5,042 nucleotides of DNA from Gammaproteobacteria bacterium (GCA_009843675.1 VYCZ01000130.1:1-5042); one strand, 5' to 3'. Positions 1-5,042 are shown, numbered from the stretch's first letter. Numbers and translations are program-made. Notes: generated from the sequence alone by a model not told the origin.

Positions 1-544
1 CCGGCCGCGCCGCGAACAGCCGCAGAAACACCGGCAGCGCCAGCGCGGCCATGGCGTAAAAGCTCAAACGCCACCCCCAGGTCTCGATCAGGTACCCGGA
101 CAGGGCCGGCGCCAGCATGGTTGCTACGCCCATGCCGCCGGACAGGTAGGCGGTGTAACGGGCTGAATCGTCAATATCGAATATGTCCCGTAACATCGCC
201 CGGGTAACTACGGTTGCAGTGGCTATGCCGGCGGCTTGCAGCAGGCGGAACAGAACCAGCCACGGCATGGTACTGCACAGGGCACAGGCCAGACTCGCCA
301 GGATAAACACGCCGAACCCCAACAGGAACACCGGCCGCCGGCCGAACCGGTCCGCCAGCGCCCCGTGCACCGGCTGCGCCAGGGCCAGCCCCAGCAGGTA
401 GATGGAAATAACAAACTGCACCGTTGACAGCGGCAGGTCAAACTCGTCCCCGATAGCAGGCAAGCCCGGCACCAGCGCGGTCATGGCAAGCGGGGAGAAA
501 GAGCTCGCGACAATCAGGAGGGTAACGGGTGGTTTTTTTGACAT
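1..544 (-). CDS. Bcr/CflA-family MFS drug-efflux transporter, N-terminal part (3' end beyond the window)
   Basis: This is the first 181 residues of a 12-helix inner-membrane proton antiporter of the DHA1 group (Bcr/CflA subfamily). Its relatives expel drugs or metabolites. The protein begins MSKKPPVTLL and has a first helix around residues 6-28. The hallmark MFS motif A lies in the loop between helices 2 and 3 (GALADRFGRRPV, residues 61-72). A motif-B-like stretch follows (RLLQAAG, 100-106, then TRAMLRDIFDIDDSARY, 114-130), where Bcr relatives usually have RxxQG; the Gly is replaced by Ala here. A motif-C-like segment in helix 5 (LAPALSGYLIETWGWR, 144-159) completes the antiporter signature. 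The start at 544 is supported by AGGGGG ten bases upstream. Full-length relatives have about 400 residues, so a little under half is visible. It follows the DUF1838 gene on the same strand after 236 bases. The substrate cannot be read from the sequence. Confidence 0.93.
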   Translation of the reverse strand, partial: MSKKPPVTLLIVASSFSPLAMTALVPGLPAIGDEFDLPLSTVQFVISIYLLGLALAQPVHGALADRFGRRPVFLLGFGVFILASLACALCSTMPWLVLFRLLQAAGIATATVVTRAMLRDIFDIDDSARYTAYLSGGMGVATMLAPALSGYLIETWGWRLSFYAMAALALPVFLRLFAARP

Positions 545-554
545 GTCAATGAAG

Positions 555-560
555 CCCCCT
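555..560 (-). promoter_or_regulatory. Ribosome binding site of the MFS gene
   Basis: On the minus strand AGGGGG lies ten bases before the ATG at 544-542. No other ATG in this frame has a comparable purine-rich run upstream, so this site decides the start. The tandem repeat begins directly beside it at 561, so the repeat forms part of the leader of this gene if transcription starts further upstream. Confidence 0.55.
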
Positions 561-610
561 ATTCGTCATTCCAGGCATCCATTCGTCATTCCAGGCATCC
601 ATTCGTCATT
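561..610. repeat. 20-base tandem repeat, 2.5 copies
   Basis: The unit attcgtcattccaggcatcc occurs twice without a mismatch (561-580 and 581-600), followed by its first ten bases (601-610). The last half-copy runs straight into the left arm of the inverted-repeat element at 604-708. Each unit contains CGTCATTCC, the outer end of that element's arm, so the tandem copies look like stuttered or truncated arm ends. There is no coding potential on either strand that I would trust. Confidence 0.9.
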
Positions 611-708
611 CGGCGAAAGCAGGAATCCAGTAGGCAACAGCGCGTTGTTGGCGCACCTTATAATGAGTTGTTTGTTTGACTGGATTCCGGGTCAAGCCCG
701 GAATGACG
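604..708. repeat. Intergenic inverted-repeat (REP/MITE-like) element of the CGTCATTCC...GGAATCCAG type
   Basis: Two arms of about 28 bases face each other across about 50 bases. The left arm (604-630) starts CGTCATTC and ends GGAATCCAG. The right arm (680-708) starts CTGGATTCC and ends GGAATGACG, the reverse complement of those ends. Each arm is also a small palindrome. The right arm forms a perfect 8-pair stem (684-691 with 697-704, loop TCAAG). The left arm matches the usual CATTCC-GCGAAAGC-GGAATCC pattern but has lost a base after CATTC. Repeats with these arm ends are common between genes in many proteobacteria and resemble the neisserial dRS3 arms. They are non-autonomous and encode no protein. 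The element lies between the DUF1838 and MFS genes, and its hairpins could also slow or end transcription. Confidence 0.8.
684..704 (-). terminator. Possible transcription-ending hairpin downstream of the DUF1838 gene
   Basis: This is the right arm of the repeat element: ATTCCGGG pairs with CCCGGAAT around a five-base loop, giving eight perfect pairs. It sits about 77 bases beyond the DUF1838 stop. No run of T follows on the minus strand, so it is not a canonical intrinsic terminator. A shorter hairpin (CGTGC/GCACG, 741-753) lies nearer the stop and also lacks a T run. Confidence 0.3.
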
Positions 709-780
709 GACGGAGCGCCTGGGACAACGACCAGGGGGCACGTGCGAGGCACGAAGAAGCAGGAACCGGCAACTGCGTTT

Positions 781-1659
781 TCAGTTACCCTGCCCGTCGA
801 TATACTTCTTGAAATACGTCCAACTGGTCTCGTTCGGTCGGGTGTCGTCGCCCGGCGGCGGGCTGGTGTATGCCGGGTAGTTGGCCCTGATTTCATCCTT
901 CATCAGCGCCGGCAGGTCGTCCCAGCTGTTCAGCTTTGCGCCTACTGCGTTGAAATACGTCAAGCCGGCGCGGCTGCCCATTTTCATCCACGGCAGCCAG
1001 GGGGCGATGCGCACCCAAGCGACGTTGACATTGGCGGTATCCGTGGACAGGTCGGCAATATCGTTGATATCGGCAGTAAAATCGAAGATCTCCGTGGCAT
1101 GGTAGCGGTTACCCACGTACGGTTGGTAGTCTCCGCCCAGCGGGTTGGTATAAAACAGTGGGATTTCATACGCCAGGAACGCAGTATCGCCTATCATCAT
1201 GGGCTCAAACAGGCGTTGCTTGCCGTCCCTGCCCACCGTGAAATGGGGTGGCTGGTTCACCGGGTCATTGGCGACGTGCAGCACCTCCACGGTTTCCCCG
1301 GTCCAGGGGTTTTCCCACTCGCGCAGTATTTCCCCCGTTTGCGGGTCCAGGTACAGCATGATTTCCCGCGACACCATACGGTATCCCTCACCTTTTTCCG
1401 CATCGTTGACGGTGACGCACTGCCGGACGTTCATGCCCAGCACCTTGAACAGCATCCTGTCCCGCTCTCCCGGCACACGGGCATAGCCCTTGCCCTGCCA
1501 CATATAGGTCACCGGGTCGTTGTCTCGCAGGGAACAATGAATTTTTCGCTGCGCCTGGATATAACCTTTGCCGGTGGCAAAATCAATCTGTGCAACTGTG
1601 TCGGTGGCAGCAAGCAGGGATGCAAAGGCGCAGGTGAGGATAAGTAACGTGGTTTTCAT
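781..1659 (-). CDS. DUF1838 family protein, predicted periplasmic
   Basis: This 292-residue protein carries the DUF1838 domain over nearly its whole length. The family's function is not established. It starts MKTTLLILTCAFASLLAA, a short positive end and hydrophobic core typical of a Sec signal peptide, with likely cleavage near TVA-Q (residues 21-24). The recognisable family pattern follows: YMWQGKGYARVPGERDRMLF (52-71), GMNVRQC (75-81), then the densest block SREIMLYLDPQTGEILREW (98-116) and ENPWTGETVEVLHVANDPVN (116-135). Later Trp- and Pro-rich parts include RIAPWLPWMKMG (217-228). The abundance of His, Asp and aromatic residues in the central block could suit ligand or metal binding, but no known catalytic motif is apparent. 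The start at 1659 gives the intact signal peptide; upstream GGA is only a weak ribosome site. It lies 80 bases after the two small membrane genes and may share their transcript. Confidence 0.9.
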   Translation of the reverse strand: MKTTLLILTCAFASLLAATDTVAQIDFATGKGYIQAQRKIHCSLRDNDPVTYMWQGKGYARVPGERDRMLFKVLGMNVRQCVTVNDAEKGEGYRMVSREIMLYLDPQTGEILREWENPWTGETVEVLHVANDPVNQPPHFTVGRDGKQRLFEPMMIGDTAFLAYEIPLFYTNPLGGDYQPYVGNRYHATEIFDFTADINDIADLSTDTANVNVAWVRIAPWLPWMKMGSRAGLTYFNAVGAKLNSWDDLPALMKDEIRANYPAYTSPPPGDDTRPNETSWTYFKKYIDGQGN

Positions 1660-1739
1660 GGTTTTCCGGTTATATCATCAGTGTCGATAACGATACGCCC
1701 AAGCCCTTGCCTCGGCAATATCGGTCGCGCAAGCGGGGG

Positions 1740-1832
1740 TTAATCTCGGGTGTGTGTCTTGCGGGCAGCCCACATCATGACCAGGCCGACGACCAGCACC
1801 ATCAATGCGACCAGGACAACGCTCATATTCAT
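1740..1832 (-). CDS. Putative 30-residue single-pass membrane protein
   Basis: A 30-codon reading frame starts MNMSVVLVALMVLVVG, continues LVMMWAARKTHTRD and ends in TAA. Residues 4-23 form one uninterrupted hydrophobic helix. The tail ARKTHTRD is positively charged, suggesting that the C-terminus stays in the cytoplasm. A strong ribosome site, AGGAG (1842-1846), lies nine bases before the ATG. The ATG directly follows the TGA of the preceding small gene, a TGA-ATG arrangement that favours translational coupling. Codons mostly end in G or C, as in the flanking high-GC genes. In size it resembles accessory subunits such as KdpF or MetS-type transporter peptides, but the sequence does not match either as I know them and no partner is indicated. 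I do not recognise the protein. A non-coding reading is possible because of the small size, but ribosome site, spacing and topology argue for a real gene. Confidence 0.65.
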   Translation of the reverse strand: MNMSVVLVALMVLVVGLVMMWAARKTHTRD

Positions 1833-2006
1833 TCAATTTTTCTCCTCTGGACTCGCAGTCCAGATTAACAATAAACCAACCAGCCCGACCAGCCCGCCCG
1901 CAGTGATCTGGGACGGGTCCAGCGCACAAGTGAGCACACCGGTGGCCGTTAACAGGACTCCTACTTGGCGCAAGACCTCATCGATGTGTCCGGTATGGCG
2001 TTTCAT
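1833..2006 (-). CDS. Putative 57-residue two-helix membrane protein
   Basis: This frame reads MKRHTGHIDEVLRQVGVLLT at its start and ends in WTASPEEKN followed by TGA. Residues 1-13 are charged and probably an amphipathic helix. Residues 14-29 and 34-51 (ITAGGLVGLVGLLLIWTA) form two hydrophobic segments joined by a short DPSQ turn, as in a helical hairpin. About two thirds of codons end in G or C, in line with the neighbours. The TGA abuts the ATG of the 30-residue gene, so the pair looks like a small operon. No good ribosome site precedes the ATG at 2006. The frame stays open upstream as LNNSLEQLLLL to a CTG at 2039, where a non-standard start would give 68 residues; a TAG at 2049-2051 closes it. 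I do not recognise the family. It sits between the receptor and the DUF1838 gene on the same strand. Confidence 0.55.
   Translation of the reverse strand: MKRHTGHIDEVLRQVGVLLTATGVLTCALDPSQITAGGLVGLVGLLLIWTASPEEKN
1842..1846 (-). promoter_or_regulatory. Ribosome binding site of the 30-residue membrane protein, inside the end of the upstream gene
   Basis: AGGAG on the minus strand stands nine bases before the ATG at 1832-1830. It is encoded by the last codons of the 57-residue gene (the P-E-E-K stretch). Its first A is also the last paired base of the hairpin at 1846-1864. This is the clearest Shine-Dalgarno sequence in the 1660-2167 interval and the main reason to accept the very short downstream gene. 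Confidence 0.65.
1846..1864 (-). promoter_or_regulatory. 8-pair hairpin abutting the ribosome site of the 30-residue gene
   Basis: On the minus strand TCTGGACT and AGTCCAGA pair perfectly around a three-base loop GCG. The stem ends on the first base of the AGGAG ribosome site. A ribosome finishing the upstream gene would melt it, so it could link translation of the two small genes. This role is inference; the inverted repeat itself is plain in the sequence. Confidence 0.45.
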
Positions 2007-2076
2007 CAGCAGTAAAAGTTGTTCTAATGAATTGTTCAGGTTGCAGGACTATGTTGCGGCATCAATTATGTCGCTA

Positions 2077-2091
2077 AGTATAGGTATAGCA
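2077..2091 (-). promoter_or_regulatory. Possible promoter -10 region for the small membrane genes
   Basis: On the minus strand TGCTATACC, an extended -10 pattern (TGn before the hexamer), is followed at once by TATACT, a second -10-like hexamer. It begins directly after the 14-pair hairpin. Initiation here would give a leader of roughly 35 bases to the CTG at 2039 or 70 bases to the ATG at 2006. No convincing -35 box is present, so this is tentative. Confidence 0.3.
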
Positions 2092-2122
2092 CTGTCGGCA
2101 GTTTCAGGGAAACCGCCGACAG
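2092..2122 (-). terminator. 14-pair hairpin after the receptor gene, without a T run
   Basis: CTGTCGGC-x-GTTTC pairs with GAAAC-x-GCCGACAG around a three-base loop. All positions pair except one, which becomes a G-U pair in the minus-strand transcript. The hairpin starts 45 bases beyond the receptor's stop. A smaller imperfect stem (TTGGTGG/CCCCCAA, 2144-2160) lies between the two. Neither has a following T tract, so they are better seen as 3'-end-stabilising or weak terminator structures than as strong intrinsic terminators. Confidence 0.45.
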
Positions 2123-2167
2123 GTGAGCAAGCCCCGGTAAGTATTGGGGGGAACCACCAAGGCATGC

Positions 2168-4570
2168 TCAGAACCGGTAACGGGCCGTGACGCCCACGCG
2201 CCGTTTTTCCGGCAGGGTGACGCCGATGGTTCTATTAGTACTGAAAAGCCCGATTGGAGCTACTTCTACATATCGAATCAAAGCCGGAGAATCTTCGTTA
2301 TCGAAGACATTGTCCACCCAGACCTCGATGTGAAAACTTCCACTCCTGACACCGCCGCGCAGGTTAACTATCTCCCGGTTGCCAGTATGGGCAAGGTTGT
2401 ACACCTGATCGTAGCGCTTCGAATTGTAGTTGACATCTGCGCGCAGGAACCAGGACCAGTCGTCCATCATATTGCCGTGCAAGGTGTTCGACAGGTTGAT
2501 CTGGTGTTTGGATGTTTGAGGTACTTGCGTACCACTGATGATGACATCACCGTTGTCAGCGTAGCCGAACATTACTGCTGACTCCTTAAAACTGTTTGTC
2601 GATTCTTCGCCAGGGGCAATCGACTGGATAAACTCGTCAATCTCACTGTCTGTCCAGGCATATCCTAGGCGCATATCCCAGAAATCTGTTAACTCGGCGG
2701 CAAGATCAAGCTCGACCCCATTGACTGTAGATTTACCAACATTTTCCAAAATCGAAGTGGTGGGAATAGTTGGGGTATTCACCGTCGTAGTCATGTGCAT
2801 ATCCCTCCAGTCGATATGATAGACGGCAGCATTGACTGTGACCCTGTTGTCCAGCCAAGCAGACTTCATCCCCAGTTCGAAATTCCAAGCAGTTGATTCA
2901 TCTATGTTGTGGTAAGATGTTGGCAAGCCTTGAGTCCTGTTGTGACCACCTGGTTTATTGCCTCGGGCGATGTTAGCGTAAACCAGAATGTCATCAGTTG
3001 CTTCATAACTTGCCGTAAACGTGGGCAGGAACGCGTCGAACGTCTTTTTCTGCCGATTCAGATTGCTAACTTCATCCTCGTTATAGCGAAACTTGGCGCC
3101 TAGGGTCAGCTTTTCAGTGAAATCGAACTCAAATGAACCGAATATCGACCAACTCTCGATTTCTTCATTCTTATCCAATAAAAGTGGCGCGCCCGCATAA
3201 GTTGCTCGCGAGCCATTAGAACCTGCATCTAATACGCTTTCATCTGATTTATAATAGTAAAATCCGAGCATCGAACGTAGCGCGTTACCATCGTCAATAT
3301 TCAGTCGCACTTCCTGAGAAAAGTCATCAAAACTCACATCCTCCGCCGTGATAAAACCAAACCTGTATGGGGCGAAATGCAGGAACGGAGGTAAGAATGG
3401 TAGAGGAGGCCATCGAGAGACATCACCCCCGCCAAAAGTCTGGTCCTGCCAAAGGTTCTGTTCAACATCGTTGTAACCGGTCACTGAGGTCAAGGTAACC
3501 ATATCGGTCAAGTCAATATCAGCCTTTAGGCCCAAACGCATACTTTTGGTTTCAACGCCCGACTCGTTAAAAAAACCGGTCTCCAAGCTGGTCTTACCAT
3601 CGTTGGCTGCCAGCACGTCGCCAACATCTACTCGCCCACAGTAATAACCACTCCCACTATACGCAGGTGTGGCAATCCCAGGCGCACTAGCTTCTGGCGT
3701 ACCTTGAGGTGGCAATGGCTGCATCCCGCGGGCGACTTGAAAGCAATTGTTGAAACTAGAGGGCTGAAGGTCGATAGCATATTGATCGTCATCGCTGTCT
3801 TCGTACATAAAGTGAGCCTGCAGATTGACCTTATCGGTGGGGCTGAGAGTCATTACCGCAGTGATGCTGTTGGTTTCCTCGCCACCGACTTCATCGTCAG
3901 TCGTGGGCGCGCCCAGCGCATTGCCCGGAAAATGGTTGTCGTATTCACCACCCCGCTCGTAGTGACTGATGGTGATAGCGAGGCCCGCAGCCTCCCCGAT
4001 CGGCCCGCTTGCATGCAGATCAACCTGTACGTGGTCACGCTCGCCATACTCGGCAGTCACTTCACCCGCAAACTCATCACCGGGCTTTTTCAACACGTAG
4101 TTGACCGCGCCGGCCAGGGTCGAGCGGCCGTACAGGGCGCTCTGCGGTCCCTTCACCACTTCCACCCGTTCCAGGGCGGACAGGGGAACTGTAGCATTGC
4201 CTTGCTCAATAATAATGCCCTCCATAAACAGGCCGGCGTTGGCGCGGCCCTGAATGGTGGACTGGCCTCTGATTGCCGGACGGAAATCATTCCTGCCGAA
4301 ACCCTCGGCGAAGTCGAAACCTGGCGTGTAGTCCGCAATGTCCTGCAAGGAAGCTATACCACGCTGTTCCAGCGCCGCTTCGGTAAAAGCATTGACCGTC
4401 AGCGGGATATCCTGCAGGTTTTCCTCGCGCTTTCTTGCGGTAACGATAATTTCTTCTATGGAATCCTGGCCGAATGTCGCCACTGGAAATAACGAGGTCA
4501 AGGTAAACGCGAAGACTGACATCAGAACTCCCAAACGGATATCACAAAGATGTAGGATATGTCTAGACAT
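2168..4570 (-). CDS. TonB-dependent outer-membrane receptor
   Basis: This is an intact 800-residue ligand-gated transporter, powered by TonB-ExbBD, that brings a scarce substrate across the outer membrane. An N-terminal signal peptide ends near TFG-Q (residues 32-35). The TonB box is IEEIIVTA (38-45), followed by the plug domain (about 50-165) with RPAIRGQST (97-105) and ERVEVVKGPQSALYG (134-148). The 22-strand barrel fills the rest: C276 and C311 may form a loop disulfide, a Pro-rich loop lies at 387-401, and the family motif ARGNKPGGHN is at 535-544. Later come WNFELGMKSAWLDNRV (562-577), the near-terminal VDNVFDNEDS (752-761) and a closing RRVGVTARYRF with the terminal Phe needed for barrel assembly. 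AGGGGA eight bases upstream supports the start. Length is normal for the family. The substrate is unknown; no Fur-box-like or riboswitch sequence was seen. The barrel half is poorer in GC than the plug half. Confidence 0.97.
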   Translation of the reverse strand: MSRHILHLCDIRLGVLMSVFAFTLTSLFPVATFGQDSIEEIIVTARKREENLQDIPLTVNAFTEAALEQRGIASLQDIADYTPGFDFAEGFGRNDFRPAIRGQSTIQGRANAGLFMEGIIIEQGNATVPLSALERVEVVKGPQSALYGRSTLAGAVNYVLKKPGDEFAGEVTAEYGERDHVQVDLHASGPIGEAAGLAITISHYERGGEYDNHFPGNALGAPTTDDEVGGEETNSITAVMTLSPTDKVNLQAHFMYEDSDDDQYAIDLQPSSFNNCFQVARGMQPLPPQGTPEASAPGIATPAYSGSGYYCGRVDVGDVLAANDGKTSLETGFFNESGVETKSMRLGLKADIDLTDMVTLTSVTGYNDVEQNLWQDQTFGGGDVSRWPPLPFLPPFLHFAPYRFGFITAEDVSFDDFSQEVRLNIDDGNALRSMLGFYYYKSDESVLDAGSNGSRATYAGAPLLLDKNEEIESWSIFGSFEFDFTEKLTLGAKFRYNEDEVSNLNRQKKTFDAFLPTFTASYEATDDILVYANIARGNKPGGHNRTQGLPTSYHNIDESTAWNFELGMKSAWLDNRVTVNAAVYHIDWRDMHMTTTVNTPTIPTTSILENVGKSTVNGVELDLAAELTDFWDMRLGYAWTDSEIDEFIQSIAPGEESTNSFKESAVMFGYADNGDVIISGTQVPQTSKHQINLSNTLHGNMMDDWSWFLRADVNYNSKRYDQVYNLAHTGNREIVNLRGGVRSGSFHIEVWVDNVFDNEDSPALIRYVEVAPIGLFSTNRTIGVTLPEKRRVGVTARYRF

Positions 4571-4578
4571 AATGGTTG

Positions 4579-4584
4579 TCCCCT
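4579..4584 (-). promoter_or_regulatory. Ribosome binding site of the TonB-dependent receptor
   Basis: AGGGGA on the minus strand stands eight bases before the ATG at 4570-4568 and supports this start over the internal Met17 (MSVFAFTL). The site overlaps the TAG stop codon of the upstream receptor relic (4583-4585). Confidence 0.7.
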
Positions 4585-5038
4585 AACTGATTAAGATAAA
4601 TATGCCATTATATGTGAAATGGGCTTGCAGGCTTACCCTGTTATTGGGGTCCAGGATCAGCGCTGCCGTAATGCTGTCGGTTTTCTCAACGCCTGCTTTT
4701 TTGTCGGTGGCGGTCGTCCCCGGCGGGCTGCCGGGGAACTGGTTGTCGTATTCACCATCCCGCTCATGGTGGCCCAGCGGGACGGCGAAACCCGGCGTAG
4801 GGTCTGCAATGTCCTGCAGGGAAGCTATTCCGCGTTCTTCCAGCGCAGATTTGGTGAACGCGCTCACCGTCAACGGCATGTCCTGCAGTTTTTCCTTGCA
4901 CTTCCTTGCGGCAACGACAATCTCTTCCAGTGCGTTCTGACTATAAGAATACTGTGGAACAAAGGATGTCAACGCGAACGCAAAGGCCGCTGCCAGCACC
5001 CCCGCTCGGGTATTAAAAATATAGTGTAACTTATTCAT
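4583..5038 (-). pseudogene. Truncated TonB-dependent receptor relic (paralog of the downstream receptor)
   Basis: This is an open frame of 151 residues where a receptor should have 700-850. Residues 1-34 are a signal peptide (FALTSFVPQYSYSQ). LEEIVVAARK (37-46) is a TonB box, and LQDMPLTVSAF...LEERGIASLQDIAD (51-79) is the start of the plug, closely parallel to residues 4-85 of the receptor at 2168-4570. After TPGF (81-84) the sequence jumps to HHERDGEYDNQFPG (90-103), which matches residues 203-216 of that receptor. About 112 codons, most of the plug, are therefore missing in frame. Similarity runs on through SITAALILDPNNRVSLQAHF (122-141) to Y143, then stops, and eight unrelated residues lead to a TAG. 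Without plug and barrel it cannot transport. It could still be made as a short exported peptide bearing a TonB box, but a decaying tandem duplicate is the simpler reading. Only four bases lie upstream of its ATG in the window. Confidence 0.88.
4607..4612 (-). promoter_or_regulatory. Possible -10 box (TATAAT) of the TonB receptor gene
   Basis: A perfect TATAAT on the minus strand would give a leader of about 30 bases before the ATG at 4570. No good -35 hexamer lies 15-19 bases upstream. It sits just where similarity between the upstream relic and the receptor gene stops, consistent with the relic having been joined onto the intact gene's own promoter region. Confidence 0.35.
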
Positions 5039-5042
5039 TAAA

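Noticed and set aside
223..441. Minus-strand 72-codon frame inside the MFS gene
   Set aside because: It is out of frame with the transporter, whose motif A and helix pattern are unmistakable in the other frame.
561..610. Possible CRISPR array
   Set aside because: The 20-base units are directly adjacent, with no unique spacers between them and no cas genes nearby.
402..896. Open frames on both strands through the repeat region (402-812 plus, 606-896 minus)
   Set aside because: They translate the tandem and inverted repeats and the ends of neighbouring genes; nothing in them resembles a protein.
676..1647. Plus-strand open frame of 323 codons opposite the DUF1838 gene
   Set aside because: It is the antisense shadow of a well-supported gene with signal peptide and family motifs. 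Its own translation has no recognisable domain and starts inside the repeat element.
1666..1676. TATAAC-like box just upstream of the DUF1838 gene as a promoter
   Set aside because: It lies only about ten bases before the start codon, leaving almost no leader, and no -35 box is spaced correctly.
1678..1929. Minus-strand 83-codon frame across the small-protein interval
   Set aside because: It overlaps both small genes in another frame. The translation is Arg-, Gly- and Cys-rich without structure, while the two overlapping frames give clean membrane helices and a proper ribosome site.
2144..2581. Plus-strand frame opposite the receptor C-terminus
   Set aside because: It is antisense to the conserved barrel end, has no family resemblance and has no supporting ribosome site.
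3704..4492. Plus-strand open frame of 262 codons opposite the receptor plug
   Set aside because: It lies antisense to the conserved plug in its high-GC part, where stops are rare on the other strand. The translation shows no domain, signal peptide or ribosome site of note.

Overview
The window comes from a Gram-negative proteobacterium. It encodes a TonB-dependent outer-membrane receptor, a second degraded receptor gene, a secreted DUF1838 protein and a Bcr/CflA-type inner-membrane exporter. The receptor style (TonB box IEEIIVTA, ARGNKPGGHN barrel motif, terminal Phe) and the CGTCATTCC...GGAATCCAG repeats fit a gammaproteobacterium, perhaps marine. The sequence does not settle the genus. The flanking genes are roughly 60-70% GC in the rows counted by hand, while the receptor barrel is nearer 45%.

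Every supported gene lies on the minus strand, so transcription runs from right to left. In that order the window holds: (1) a truncated TonB-receptor relic (5038-4583), with signal peptide, TonB box, an in-frame loss of most of the plug, and an end early in the barrel; (2) an intact 800-residue TonB-dependent receptor (4570-2168), starting 12 bases after the relic's stop and with its own ribosome binding site and a TATAAT box; (3) a short spacer with a 14-pair hairpin (2092-2122) and possible promoter boxes; (4) two very short genes for predicted membrane proteins (2006-1833 and 1832-1740), with the stop of the first directly abutting the start of the second; (5) a signal-peptide-bearing DUF1838 protein (1659-781); (6) a non-coding spacer of 236 bases (545-780) with a proteobacterial inverted-repeat element and a 20-base tandem repeat; (7) the first 181 residues of a Bcr/CflA-family MFS transporter, which runs off the left edge.

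A working model, which is inference only, is that the receptor imports a scarce compound across the outer membrane, the DUF1838 protein acts on or binds it in the periplasm, and the MFS protein handles efflux at the inner membrane. The two small membrane proteins sit between receptor and DUF1838 gene and match no family I recognise. No sequence feature identifies the substrate. The most notable points are the translationally coupled pair of small membrane proteins and the cleanly deleted receptor paralog. No tRNA, rRNA, CRISPR array or transposase gene was seen.
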